This document shows, piece by piece, positions 1-8,021 of a stretch of DNA of 64,000 bases. How positions within the stretch are numbered: the stretch's first letter is position 1; every line of letters starts with the position of its first letter. This DNA is from Nocardia sp. NBC_01503 (lineage in GTDB: Bacteria > Actinomycetota > Actinomycetes > Mycobacteriales > Mycobacteriaceae). The DNA lies in NCBI RefSeq assembly GCF_036327755.1, contig NZ_CP109596.1:8122001-8186000 (forward strand), in the 5' to 3' direction. The notes under the pieces are model-generated. The model saw nothing but the letters and a program-made list of their open reading frames with translations. It ran no database searches and was not told where the DNA came from. The translations under genes were made by a program, and so were the position numbers.

Positions 1-58
1 CGAGCACCGCGAGGCCGCGCTCGTAGCGGGTTTCGGAGGTGGCGGGGGTGGAGTTCAT
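1..58 (-). CDS. Carboxymuconolactone decarboxylase family protein (5' end only)
   Basis: Only the first 19 codons lie in the window; the gene runs off the left edge. The N-terminus reads MNSTPATSETRYERGLAVL. The RYERGLAVL segment is the usual opening of gamma-carboxymuconolactone decarboxylase/AhpD-like proteins, which are small helical cofactor-free or peroxidase-type enzymes. The ATG at 58 has a purine-rich Shine-Dalgarno (GGAAGGAAG, about 65-76). It is transcribed divergently from the TetR gene at 177, and the two palindromes between them suggest TetR repression of this gene. The family call rests on one short motif. Confidence 0.6.
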   Translation of the reverse strand, partial: MNSTPATSETRYERGLAVL

Positions 59-85
59 GCGCGGAACTTCCTTCCGAAAGAGTGG

Positions 86-102
86 CGAGACGGTCCGTCT
101 CG
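86..102. promoter_or_regulatory. TetR operator candidate O1
   Basis: Perfect inverted repeat CGAGACGG-T-CCGTCTCG. It sits about 28 bp upstream of the decarboxylase start and 75 bp upstream of the TetR start. It shares GAGACG/CGTCTC half-sites with the second palindrome at 140-156, as expected for the site of the adjacent TetR protein. Binding is inferred. Confidence 0.7.
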
Positions 103-139
103 TCTCATAACGTAGACGGCGGGTTGCCCCTCGTCAAGA

Positions 140-156
140 CGAGACGTTCCGTCTCG
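140..156. promoter_or_regulatory. TetR operator candidate O2
   Basis: Inverted repeat CGAGACG-TTC-CGTCTCG, with the same half-sites as O1 and a centre 54 bp away (about five helical turns). It lies just upstream of the GTG start of the TetR gene, so it probably provides autoregulation. Confidence 0.7.
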
Positions 157-176
157 TTCTGGGTTAGGCTGGGGCG

Positions 177-749
177 GTGACTCCCCCACCCAATCCTGAA
201 CTCCGCAGCCCCCGATCGCACCGCGCCATCCTCGATTCGACCTTCGAACTCGCGGTGCGCAATGGCTACGGCAAGTTGACCGTCGAGGCCATCGCGGCCG
301 CGGCCGGGGTGGGCAAGCAGACCATCTACCGATGGTGGCCGTCCAAGGGGGCGATCGCGCTCGACGCCATCAACGAGCAGATGGGGCATCTCACCGACTT
401 CCCGGACACCGGGGATATCGCGGTCGACCTGAAAACCCAGATGACCAGGCTGACCACCATGCTCGGCAGCGAAGTCGGCATCGTCTACCGCGGGGTCATC
501 GCCGAGGCGCAGAGTGACCCGCGACTCGCGGAGGCGGTGCGGGACACCATCGTCCGGCCCCGGGCACAGCTGTGCGTACAGCGGCTGGAGAAAGCCATTG
601 CCGCGGGGCAGATTCGCACCGGTATCCCACCCCGCGCCATGGTCGACATGCTGTACGGGCCGGTGTACTACCGCTTCCTACTCGGCACCGACGAGGTGCG
701 CGACGCCCCGGAGTTGGTGCAGGACATCCTGTCCGGGCTGCGACCTTGA
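177..749 (+). CDS. TetR family transcriptional regulator
   Basis: A 190-residue one-component repressor. The N-terminal helix-turn-helix (about residues 18-62) has the TetR pattern: LTVEAIAAAAGVGKQTIYRWW with K at the recognition-helix end. The C-terminal half is helical, matches the TetR C-terminal ligand-binding type (LGSEVGIVYRGVIAEAQ), and probably dimerises and binds an unknown small molecule. It starts with GTG at 177 and has little Shine-Dalgarno, so translation may be leaderless or weak. It is divergent from the decarboxylase at 58, with two matching palindromes between. Its likely role is to repress the decarboxylase and itself; the inducer is unknown. Confidence 0.9.
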   Translation: MTPPPNPELRSPRSHRAILDSTFELAVRNGYGKLTVEAIAAAAGVGKQTIYRWWPSKGAIALDAINEQMGHLTDFPDTGDIAVDLKTQMTRLTTMLGSEVGIVYRGVIAEAQSDPRLAEAVRDTIVRPRAQLCVQRLEKAIAAGQIRTGIPPRAMVDMLYGPVYYRFLLGTDEVRDAPELVQDILSGLRP

Positions 750-770
750 CCTCGGCTCGGCGCTTGCCTT

Positions 771-803
771 CGTCATCCCGGCACGTTTTTGGCCGGGATG
801 ACG
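771..803. repeat. REP-like palindrome, copy 1 (also terminator-like)
   Basis: A 12-bp perfect stem, CGTCATCCCGGC / GCCGGGATGACG, around a T-rich loop, 22 bp after the TetR stop codon. The same unit, on the opposite strand, recurs at 32281-32313 and 40881-40910, so it is a dispersed element and not just a terminator. It could also end tetR transcription. Confidence 0.75.
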
Positions 804-878
804 GAATGGGCGATACACCGGGAGGACGGGATGGGTGGCACACCGGGAGGACGGCGCGTGAGCAGGCGCGAACGAGCA

Positions 879-907
879 AGGGGCGCGGCCGATGTGGCCA
901 CGCCCCT
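879..907. terminator. Bidirectional terminator between tetR and ileS
   Basis: Stem AGGGGCGCGGCC / GGCCACGCCCCT (12 bp, one wobble) with a 5-nt loop, followed on the plus strand by GCGTTTTC. It lies between two convergent genes, just past the ileS stop codon. Confidence 0.6.
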
Positions 908-921
908 GCGTTTTCGGTCGA

Positions 922-3900
922 TCAGGCCTTGGTGACCCCGGCCTTCACGCCGCCGACGATCTCGGCGGCGTCCGCGCCCGCCTCCCCGAAAGTCAGGGTG
1001 GTGGCGAGGATTTCACCGGCGATGAGATCGCGGTGGGTCTCCGCCCAGACCTTGCGATCGTCGGGGACCTCGAGGACCACGGTGATGCGGTCCGAGACGT
1101 CCAGGCCCAGCGATTTGCGGGTCTCCTGCAGATCGCGGATGAGGTCGCGGGCCCAGCCCTCGGCCTCCAGCTCCTCGGTGACCACCGAATTCAGCACCAC
1201 CAGACCGGCATTGCCGGGCAGGGCGGCGGTGGACTCGGGTTCGGCGGCGACCAGGCGCTGGGTGTACTCCTCGGGCAGCAGCGCGATTCCGGCGGCGGTG
1301 ACGGTGCCGTCGGCAGCCTCGCTCCACTCCCCGGCCTTGACCGCCTTGATGACCGTCTGCACCTGCTTGCCCAGGCGCGGACCGGCGGCACGGGCGTTCA
1401 CCACGAGTTCGAAGCGGCCGTGCGCGGCCACATCGGTGGTGAGGTCGACCTTCTTGACGTTCACCTCATCGGCGATCAACTCGGCGAACGGACGCAGCCG
1501 TTCGGCATCCTCGGCGGCCACGGTGAGCTCCGAAAGCGGCAGGCGCACACGCAGATTCTGCGCCTTGCGCTGACCCAGCACGGTGGAGCAGACGGTGCGC
1601 ACCTCATCCATGGCCGAGACCAGCTCCGGATCGGCGGGCAGCTCCTGCGCGGTCGGCCAATCGGTCAGATGCACCGAACGCTCACCGGTCAGCCCACGCC
1701 AGATCACCTCGGTGAGCAGCGGCAGCAGCGGAGCCGCCAGGCGCGTGGTCACCTCCAGCACGGTGTGCAGGGTGTCGATGGCATCGCGATCCTCTTCCCA
1801 GAAGCGCGAACGCGACCGGCGCACATACCAATTGGTGAGCGCGTCGGCGAACGAGCGCAGCTCGTCACAGGCCCCCGCGACGTCGTAGCTCTCCAGCGCC
1901 GTGGTCATGACATCGCGCGTCACGGCCAGCTTGGCCAGGATGTAGCGATCCAGCACATTGGTCGAATCCGTGCGCCACACACCGGGTGTCGAGGCGTACA
2001 GCTGCAGGAAGGTCCACGCGTTCCACAGCGGGCGCATGGTGTGCCCGACGCCCTCGCGGATACCGCGCTCGGTGACGATGAGATTGCCGCCGCGCAGGAT
2101 CGGCGAAGCCATCAGGAACCAGCGCATGGCATCGGAGCCGTCACGATCGAAGACCTCGTTGACGTCCGGGTAGTTGCCCTTGGACTTGGACATCTTGAGG
2201 CCGTCATCGCCCAGCACGATGCCGTGCGCCACAACCGATTTGAACGCCGGTCGATCGAAGAGCGCGGTCGAGAGCACGTGCAGGTTGTAGAACCAGCCCT
2301 TGGTCTGACCGTTGTACTCGACGATGAAATCGCCGGGGCTGTGGGCGGCCGCGGTGGCGGTGCCCTCGAACCACTCCTTGTTCTCGAACGGGTAGTGCAC
2401 CTGCGCGTACGGCATGGAGCCGGACTCGAACCAGCAGTCGAGCACCTCGGGCACCCGCCGCATCATCGACTTCCCGGTCGGGTCATCGGGATTCGGGCGT
2501 ACCAGATCGTCGATGATCGGCCGGTGCAGATCGGTCGGGCGCGCGCCGAAGTCACGCTCGAGCGCATCGAGCGAGCCGTACACATCCACGCGCGGGTACT
2601 GCGGGTCATCCGATACCCAGACCGGGATCGGCGCGCCCCAGAAGCGATTTCGGCTGATGTTCCAGTCGCGTGCGTTCTCCAGCCACTTACCGAACTGACC
2701 GTCCCGCAGATGCTCGGGGGTCCAGCTGATCTCCTTGTTCAGCTCGAGCATGCGATCGCGGAACTTGGTGACCGCCACGAACCAGGACGGCACCGCCATG
2801 TAGATCAGCGGCTGACCCGAACGCCAGCTGTGCGGGTAGGAGTGCTCGATCGTCTCGTGCCGCAACAGTTTTCCGGCGGCCTTGAGGTCCTTGATGATGA
2901 CCGGGTTGGCGTCGAAGACCATCTGGCCCTGGTACGGCGGCACCATGGAGGTGAACCGGCCGCCGGCGTCGAGCGGCTGCACGATCTCGATGCCGTTGGC
3001 GGTGGCGACATCCATATCCTCCTCACCGAAAGCCGGTGCGAGATGGACGATGCCGGTACCGGAGTCGGTGGTGACATAGTCGGCGTTGAGCACGCGATGC
3101 GCGTTCGGATGGCCGAGGAAGAAGTCGAACGGGGGCTGGTAGCGCAGGTCGGCCAGGGCCGCGCCCGAGTGCTCCGACAGTACTTCCAGAGAACCGTCAG
3201 CCTCCTCGCCGAACTCCCGGGCGTAATGCGAAACACGTTCGGCGGCAAGCAGGTATCGCTTACCGTCCTGCCCGCGCAGATGTACGTAGGTGACATCGGG
3301 ATGCACCGCGATGGCGAGGTTGGACGGCAGCGTCCACGGCGTGGTGGTCCAGATCAGCGCGTTCGCGCCGTCGAGTTGATGCAGCGGATGGTCTTCCGGC
3401 ACCGACAGCAGCATGTCGACGGTGACGGCCGGATCCTGGCGCATGCGATACGAATCATCGAGGCGCGCCTCCTGATTCGACAGCGGCGTCTGCTCGTACC
3501 AGCTGTACGGGAGCACCCGGAATCCCTGATAGATCAGGCCCTTGTCATAGAGCGACTTGAACGCCCACATGACCGATTCCATGAAGTCCAGGTCGAGGGT
3601 TTTGTAGTCGTTGTCGAAGTCGACCCAACGCGCCTGTCGCGTCACATAGTTACGCCACTCGTTCGTGTAGCGCAGTACCGAAGATTTGCACGCGGCATTG
3701 AATTCCGCGAGACCCATGGCATCGATCTGTGATTTGTCCGTGATACCGAGCTGCTTCTCCGCTTCGATTTCCGCGGGCAGTCCATGAGTGTCCCAGCCGA
3801 AGCGCCGTTCGACCTTCTTCCCGCGCATCGTCTGAAAACGCGGGATCAAATCCTTGACATATCCGGTCAACAAGTGGCCGTAATGCGGCAACCCATTGGC

Positions 3901-4089
3901 GAAGGGGGGACCGTCGTAGAAGACGAATTCCGCTGCATCGGAACGGTTCTCGATGCTGGCACGGAAGGTGTCATCGGCGGCCCAGTAGTCCAGCACGCGC
4001 CGCTCGAGCTCGGGGAAGGACACCTGCCCGCTGGAGGCGCCCAGGTCGGCGCGGGGGTAGGCGTTGGGGGTCGGGTTCTCGCCGGACAT
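922..4089 (-). CDS. ileS: Isoleucyl-tRNA synthetase
   Basis: Charges tRNA-Ile in the cytoplasm, with CP1-domain editing of misactivated valine. It has 1055 residues, the size of the eukaryote-like IleRS2 type found in mycobacteria and Nocardia and longer than the typical ~930-residue bacterial form. The class I signatures are HYGH (residues 69-72) and KMSKS (632-636). The C-terminal anticodon-binding region ends in a VGGVKAGVTKA tail. The ATG at 4089 follows a GCGAGGAG Shine-Dalgarno and a T-box leader, so expression should respond to uncharged tRNA-Ile. IleRS2 enzymes are often insensitive to mupirocin; that is family knowledge and is not shown here. Confidence 0.97.
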   Translation of the reverse strand: MSGENPTPNAYPRADLGASSGQVSFPELERRVLDYWAADDTFRASIENRSDAAEFVFYDGPPFANGLPHYGHLLTGYVKDLIPRFQTMRGKKVERRFGWDTHGLPAEIEAEKQLGITDKSQIDAMGLAEFNAACKSSVLRYTNEWRNYVTRQARWVDFDNDYKTLDLDFMESVMWAFKSLYDKGLIYQGFRVLPYSWYEQTPLSNQEARLDDSYRMRQDPAVTVDMLLSVPEDHPLHQLDGANALIWTTTPWTLPSNLAIAVHPDVTYVHLRGQDGKRYLLAAERVSHYAREFGEEADGSLEVLSEHSGAALADLRYQPPFDFFLGHPNAHRVLNADYVTTDSGTGIVHLAPAFGEEDMDVATANGIEIVQPLDAGGRFTSMVPPYQGQMVFDANPVIIKDLKAAGKLLRHETIEHSYPHSWRSGQPLIYMAVPSWFVAVTKFRDRMLELNKEISWTPEHLRDGQFGKWLENARDWNISRNRFWGAPIPVWVSDDPQYPRVDVYGSLDALERDFGARPTDLHRPIIDDLVRPNPDDPTGKSMMRRVPEVLDCWFESGSMPYAQVHYPFENKEWFEGTATAAAHSPGDFIVEYNGQTKGWFYNLHVLSTALFDRPAFKSVVAHGIVLGDDGLKMSKSKGNYPDVNEVFDRDGSDAMRWFLMASPILRGGNLIVTERGIREGVGHTMRPLWNAWTFLQLYASTPGVWRTDSTNVLDRYILAKLAVTRDVMTTALESYDVAGACDELRSFADALTNWYVRRSRSRFWEEDRDAIDTLHTVLEVTTRLAAPLLPLLTEVIWRGLTGERSVHLTDWPTAQELPADPELVSAMDEVRTVCSTVLGQRKAQNLRVRLPLSELTVAAEDAERLRPFAELIADEVNVKKVDLTTDVAAHGRFELVVNARAAGPRLGKQVQTVIKAVKAGEWSEAADGTVTAAGIALLPEEYTQRLVAAEPESTAALPGNAGLVVLNSVVTEELEAEGWARDLIRDLQETRKSLGLDVSDRITVVLEVPDDRKVWAETHRDLIAGEILATTLTFGEAGADAAEIVGGVKAGVTKA

Positions 4090-4099
4090 CTCGGCGTCA

Positions 4100-4338
4100 G
4101 CTCCTCGCGTGCCAGTGGGTCTGGAACGACCCGGTGGGCACGGGGACGATGAACGACGCTGGTGCGCCGAAACCGCGGTACCACCCCGCTTGTCCGGCGA
4201 CTCGCCGGACCTCTCATTACGAGCTGTGACGGGCTCACCCGTTCGGTTCTAGTAGGCGTTCACCACCGAAGTGGGCAGGTCACACCGTTCTTCCGAAGAC
4301 TCCCCGGTGATGGCCGGATCAACGCCGAAAAACTACTT
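4100..4338 (-). promoter_or_regulatory. T-box riboswitch of ileS (translational, ultrashort stem I type)
   Basis: On the minus strand the leader holds the T-box core GGGGTGGTACCGCGG (4173-4187), whose UGGU bulge can pair with the tRNA ACCA end. Upstream is a short stem I with CCGGCCATCACCGGGG; the ATC at 4309-4311 fits an isoleucine specifier codon, and CTTCGGAAG follows. No terminator with a U-run lies before the gene, but the ileS Shine-Dalgarno (about 4101-4107) lies just after the antisequestrator region. This matches the translation-controlling ileS T-boxes known in Actinobacteria, including Nocardia farcinica. A -10-like TAGAAT (4341-4346) precedes it. Confidence 0.92.
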
Positions 4339-4379
4339 CGATTCTAACCGGGCAGGTCCAGTCGATATTTCCGGCCCGT

Positions 4380-4583
4380 CTAATGCCGCGCGTGACGCCC
4401 GCCGGGACGCGATTGCGCGTCCTCTTCGGGTTCACGCAGTGCCAGCGCGCTGACCAGCAGCAACACCGCACCGAGCACGCACACGATGATGCAGCCCCAA
4501 GCCCAGACCACCGAACCGGTGGTCAGAGCGGTCACCAGCAGGCCGAAGCCCACCGCTGCCAGAGCCAGCGTCATCACGAGCAT
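4380..4583 (-). CDS. Small two-helix membrane protein
   Basis: A 67-residue protein of unknown function. Two hydrophobic helices (about residues 1-22 and 27-48) are followed by a charged tail REPEEDAQSRPGGRHARH. The ATG at 4583 is preferred because an AGAGGGG Shine-Dalgarno lies 8 nt upstream; GTG codons at 4589 and 4592 would add two or three residues. It lies between wag31 and the ileS leader on the same strand, so it may be a small envelope component. No family recognised. Confidence 0.6.
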   Translation of the reverse strand: MLVMTLALAAVGFGLLVTALTTGSVVWAWGCIIVCVLGAVLLLVSALALREPEEDAQSRPGGRHARH

Positions 4584-4671
4584 GGTCACCACCCCTCTTA
4601 TGGAAACGGTGGCGGCGCCGCCCTACCCGCTCGCGACGGGAAGCGCGGCACCAATGGCCGTGATTACGACT

Positions 4672-5496
4672 CTACTTGCCGCCCTTGAGGAGTGCGCCGT
4701 TGCCCGAGGCGCCCTCGCCGAACTCGCCGCCGTCGACCGGGACCGCGGAGCCGCGGTTCTCCAGCTCTTCCAGCTGCGATTCCAGGTAGGACTTCAGGCG
4801 CACGCGGTACTCGCGCTCGAACGTCTTGAGCTGCTCGATCCGGCTCTCCAGCACGCTGCGCTGCTGGGTGATGGTGGCCATGATCTCGGTGTGCTTGCGC
4901 TCGGCATCGGCCTGCAGGGCGTCCGCCTTCTCCTTGGCCTGGCGGAGCTGGGAATCGCTGCGGTTCTGCGCGTCCGACAGCATGGCCTCGGACTTCTGAC
5001 GAGCATCGGCGATCATCGCCTCGGAGCGGGTGCGGGCATCGCCGACCAGGCGCTCGGAGTTGGCTCTGGCATTGGCCAGTAGCTGCTCGGCCTCGGTCTT
5101 GGCATCGGAGGTGAGGCGGTCTGCCATCTCCTGTGCCAGCGAAAGCACCTTGGCCGCCTGTAGATTCGCGTCCGCGCTGGGGGCCTCGGCCTTGACCGGC
5201 ATGGGGGCCGGGGCGGGCATGGGCGGCGGCGGGGCGATCGGAGCGGCCTTCGGCGGCTCCGGCACGGGAGCCTGCTTCACAGCCTGAACCGGACCGCGAT
5301 TCTTCTTGGCATCAGCCAGTTCCGCGTCCAATTCGGCAACGCGCTGGCGAAGATCTGCGTTTTCTTCGATGAGGCGTGAGAGCTCCTGCTCGACCAGGTC
5401 GAGGAAGGCGTCGACTTCATCCTCGTTGTAGCCGCGCTTCCCGATCGGTGGTTTGCTGAACGCGACGTTGTGCACATCGGCAGGGGTCAGCGGCAT
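4672..5496 (-). CDS. wag31: Polar growth protein Wag31 (DivIVA)
   Basis: A cytoplasmic scaffold that binds curved membrane at cell poles and recruits the tip-growth machinery. The N-terminus (MPLTPADVHNVAFSKPPIGK, then RGYNEDEVDAFLDLVEQEL) is the canonical DivIVA lipid-binding domain. A first coiled coil follows, then a Pro/Ala-rich linker (about residues 75-110), then a long second coiled coil (about 115-240) rich in A, E, R and Q. The C-terminal tail is glycine-rich. 274 residues is normal for the mycobacterial-type protein. Members carry a phosphorylated Thr near the N-terminal domain and are Ser/Thr-kinase substrates; pknL in this window is one kinase that could be tested. Confidence 0.95.
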   Translation of the reverse strand: MPLTPADVHNVAFSKPPIGKRGYNEDEVDAFLDLVEQELSRLIEENADLRQRVAELDAELADAKKNRGPVQAVKQAPVPEPPKAAPIAPPPPMPAPAPMPVKAEAPSADANLQAAKVLSLAQEMADRLTSDAKTEAEQLLANARANSERLVGDARTRSEAMIADARQKSEAMLSDAQNRSDSQLRQAKEKADALQADAERKHTEIMATITQQRSVLESRIEQLKTFEREYRVRLKSYLESQLEELENRGSAVPVDGGEFGEGASGNGALLKGGK

Positions 5497-5567
5497 GGAA
5501 CGATCCCTTCACGCTTCGTTGGAGATCTAGCGGTAGATCTGGGCAAGCATTCTTTCGGCCCATTCTG

Positions 5568-5879
5568 TCACACCTGGGCTAACGCCTGCCCCTGCTGGCC
5601 CGTGATCGTCATCAAGATGAAGACGATGAAAAGCAGGACCATTATCGACAGATCGAGCCTAATTCCCCCAAGATTCACTGGGGGTATCAAACGCCTCAGG
5701 AGTTTCACCGGCGGGTCCGTGATCGTGAAGATCGCTTCGAGGATGATCACGACGAACCCGGTGGGCCGCCAGTCCCGCGCGAAGCTGCGAATGAACTCGA
5801 CGATGACTCGGCTGATGAGCAGCAGCCAGAAGAGGAACAGCAGTAGGTTCAACACCTGGAACAAGGCCACGTCGTTCAC
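5568..5879 (-). CDS. YggT family integral membrane protein
   Basis: About 103 residues. Two transmembrane segments (VLNLLLFLFWLLLISRVIVEF near the N-terminus and a C-terminal one, about residues 72-95) flank the family signature FARDWRPTG...TDPPVKLLRRLIPP. YggT proteins sit beside sepF and divIVA in Gram-positive dcw clusters and are linked to membrane or division processes without a defined activity. The GTG at 5879 is chosen because family homology begins there. The open frame extends to 6119 but reads through a repeat element (5953-6045) and is not protein-like. Confidence 0.9.
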   Translation of the reverse strand: MNDVALFQVLNLLLFLFWLLLISRVIVEFIRSFARDWRPTGFVVIILEAIFTITDPPVKLLRRLIPPVNLGGIRLDLSIMVLLFIVFILMTITGQQGQALAQV

Positions 5880-5952
5880 TCTGCCACAGTATTTTTCCTG
5901 CGACGCCTCCGGCGTCGCGGTCTGTGTCATCGGCGCCGCCTTCGGCGTCGCG

Positions 5953-6045
5953 GTTCGCGGCCCTCGAAGGCTCGGTTCTTCACTCCTCCGGTCAGTCGCT
6001 GCGCTCCCTCCCTCCGTCGCTCCAGAACCGAGCCGGGCCGCGAAC
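5953..6045. repeat. Long palindromic element, copy A
   Basis: Outer arms GTTCGCGGCCC...GGCTCGGTTCT and AGAACCGAGCCGGGCCGCGAAC form a stem of about 22 bp around a ~44-nt loop rich in CTCC/TCGC. An inverted, diverged copy lies at 6213-6307. Base changes between the copies preserve pairing. It sits upstream of yggT and downstream of sepF. Confidence 0.8.
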
Positions 6046-6212
6046 TCGAGTGCGACACGACTCGGCGACAAATTTGCCAAGAGTGCTCGACAGTGGGGAA
6101 GCACAGCGGGTGCACACACCGCAAAAGGACTGGCCCCGACCCCATTTCGACCACAGGACAGGTCACAGGGGCGAGGCCGATGAATATCGCCGCGCGATAG
6201 CTCAACTCACAT

Positions 6213-6307
6213 GTTCGTGGCCCGCCCCCGGTTCTGGACTGAGTGGAGCGGGGGAGCGACGCGGAGGAGCGGAGGGAGGGAAGAACCGGGGTTACAGGGC
6301 CACGAAC
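6213..6307. repeat. Long palindromic element, copy B
   Basis: Arms GTTCGTGGCCC...CCCCCGGTTCT and AGAACCGGGG...GGGCCACGAAC. The loop GGAGCGACGCGGAGGAG corresponds to the reverse complement of copy A's loop. Copy B is therefore copy A inverted, with compensatory substitutions (C-G in A becomes T-A in B). The 167 bp between the copies contains no gene I can recognise. Confidence 0.8.
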
Positions 6308-6339
6308 CGCCGGAGCGGAGCGGAGGCAGAAGATACAGC

Positions 6340-7122
6340 TTACTTCTGGTTGTAGTAGCCGTTTTCGGCGAGTTTGCGGCGCTCCTCCGCGGAGACATCC
6401 ACGTCGGCGGGCGAGAGCAGGAAGACCTTGGTGGCGACCTTGTCGAACGAACCACGCAGCGCGAAGGCCAAACCTGCGGCGAAGTCCACAAGCCGGCGGG
6501 CGTCGCTATTGCTCATCTCGACCAGGTCCATGATCACCGGGGTGCCGTCCCGGAAGCGCTCACCGATGATGGCGGCTTCGGCGTAGGTGCGCGGGCGCAG
6601 CGTGGTGATCTTGGACAAGGGGCCTCCGTCCTCGAAGATCGCGGACCGGCGCGGCGGCTGCTGTTCCAGCCGGCGCTCCTCCATCCGCAACTCTTCCATG
6701 CGCCGCTCGGCCTCCGGGTCCACCGCGAGCGCGCCGCGGGTGGTGCCGCGCACCATCGATGCGCCACCGCCGCCCATGGAGCGGGTACGGGTGGACGGTG
6801 CGGTATCGATACGGGTGGGGCGACGCGGCGCGTCGTAGCGGTCGCGGTCGTCCGGGTATTCATCGACGTAGTCGTCCCGGCGCGAGGCGCTGTACGCGGG
6901 CTTGTACGGCGCCTTGTAGGGCGGCGGCTCGGCGTACCCGGGCTCGTCGTCGTAGCGCTCGTGTTCGTACCGGTCGTAATCACGCTCGGCGTAGGACCGG
7001 GGCCGGCGCGGGGCACGTTCGTCGACGGCGGGGCGCGGCCCGCGATCCTCGACGTAGTCGTCTTCGTAGTCCTCGAGCGGAACCATGCCGAAGTACGCCT
7101 TGAACTTGTGCAGCGTGCTCAT
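6340..7122 (-). CDS. sepF: Cell division protein SepF
   Basis: A membrane-associated FtsZ anchor. The N-terminus (MSTLHKFKAYFGMVPLED) is the amphipathic membrane-binding helix. A long acidic/tyrosine- and arginine-rich linker (about residues 20-140) is low-complexity and probably disordered. The C-terminal SepF domain (about 155-245) has ITTLRPRTYAEAAIIGERFRD, the VIMDLVEM strand, and RRLVDFAAGLAFALRG. Actinobacteria lack FtsA, so SepF is the main tether of the Z-ring. It lies between yggS and yggT in the conserved ftsZ-pgeF-yggS-sepF-yggT-wag31 order. Confidence 0.95.
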   Translation of the reverse strand: MSTLHKFKAYFGMVPLEDYEDDYVEDRGPRPAVDERAPRRPRSYAERDYDRYEHERYDDEPGYAEPPPYKAPYKPAYSASRRDDYVDEYPDDRDRYDAPRRPTRIDTAPSTRTRSMGGGGASMVRGTTRGALAVDPEAERRMEELRMEERRLEQQPPRRSAIFEDGGPLSKITTLRPRTYAEAAIIGERFRDGTPVIMDLVEMSNSDARRLVDFAAGLAFALRGSFDKVATKVFLLSPADVDVSAEERRKLAENGYYNQK

Positions 7123-7226
7123 CTGGTCGACCTTCCTTCGGCCCCGGTTGGCCTGGGGGTGTTGTCCTGCTCAGTCCTCGTTCGCCACAAGCATATGTTT
7201 CATATGTGACTGATGAGGTTTCTTTG

Positions 7227-8021
7227 CTACGCCGAGGTTATCGGTCGAGCGCCCATCAAAGCGGTACCGACACGCACGCAGGTGGATCCGTGGCGGATTG
7301 CCGCCTCCAAATCACTTGACATACCCGCGGACAGCTCGCTGGCCTGGGGATGTTCCGCCAAAAGTGAGCCGTGCATACGGGCGAGTCGCTCGAATGCGGC
7401 GTCCGGGTCGGCGTCCAGTGGCGGGATCGCCATCAGGCCCGCGAGCTGCAGGTTCGCCGATTTTTCGAGCTGGTCGGCGAGGTCGAGCATGGCAGTGTCC
7501 GAGACACCGCCGCGGGCAGGGTCCGCGTCAAGGCTCACTTGCAGTAGTACACGCAGCGGGGCGCTCCGCTCCCCCGCGTCCAGGGCCGCGCGGACACCCG
7601 ATTCCAGGGCGGAGACCAAGCGGTCGCTATCGACCGAATAGACCGTATCGGCCCAGCGTGCAACGGCTTTCGCCTTATTCCGCTGCAGCCTGCCGATGAA
7701 CTCCCAGCGCACATGCGACAGATGGCGCAGTTGCGCCACTTTGTCCGAAGCCTCCTGTTCGCGCGATTCGCCGAACTCGCGCAGCCCCAAGCCATAGAGG
7801 ATCTCGATATCCGAGGCGGGGTGGAACTTGGTCACCGGAAGCAGCCGCACACTGCTCGAATCACGCCCGGCAGCCGCACACGCTGCGTCGATGCGCTCGG
7901 TCAGGGCCGTCAGCGCCGTCGACAACTGCGCGACGCGATCGGGCCCGGAAGTGATGCTCGCCTCGTGGGCGGCGGCCGCCGACACTCCGGAACCGGTTGC
8001 CGCGCCCAGGTTTTCGGTCAT
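7227..8021 (-). CDS. yggS: YggS/PLPBP family pyridoxal-phosphate homeostasis protein
   Basis: A 264-residue single-domain PLP-binding TIM barrel of the alanine-racemase fold type III. It lacks the racemase C-terminal domain and is thought to buffer PLP rather than catalyse. Markers are the PLP lysine in RLLPVTKFHP, the FGESREQEA segment, WEFIGRLQRNK, and SAGMSSDLEAAIRHGSTCVRVGTALMG at the phosphate-binding end. The ATG at 8021 overlaps the pgeF stop by 4 nt (ATGA) and has a GGAGGG Shine-Dalgarno, so it is translationally coupled to pgeF. Confidence 0.93.
   Translation of the reverse strand: MTENLGAATGSGVSAAAAHEASITSGPDRVAQLSTALTALTERIDAACAAAGRDSSSVRLLPVTKFHPASDIEILYGLGLREFGESREQEASDKVAQLRHLSHVRWEFIGRLQRNKAKAVARWADTVYSVDSDRLVSALESGVRAALDAGERSAPLRVLLQVSLDADPARGGVSDTAMLDLADQLEKSANLQLAGLMAIPPLDADPDAAFERLARMHGSLLAEHPQASELSAGMSSDLEAAIRHGSTCVRVGTALMGARPITSA

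Noticed and set aside
892..3732. 946-codon open frame on the plus strand antisense to ileS
   Set aside because: It is a high-GC codon-position shadow: composition is not protein-like, there is no motif, and it lies wholly under IleRS with intact signatures.
5880..6119. N-terminal extension of YggT
   Set aside because: The extension reads through the palindromic element and has no hydrophobic or conserved pattern; family homology begins at the GTG at 5879.
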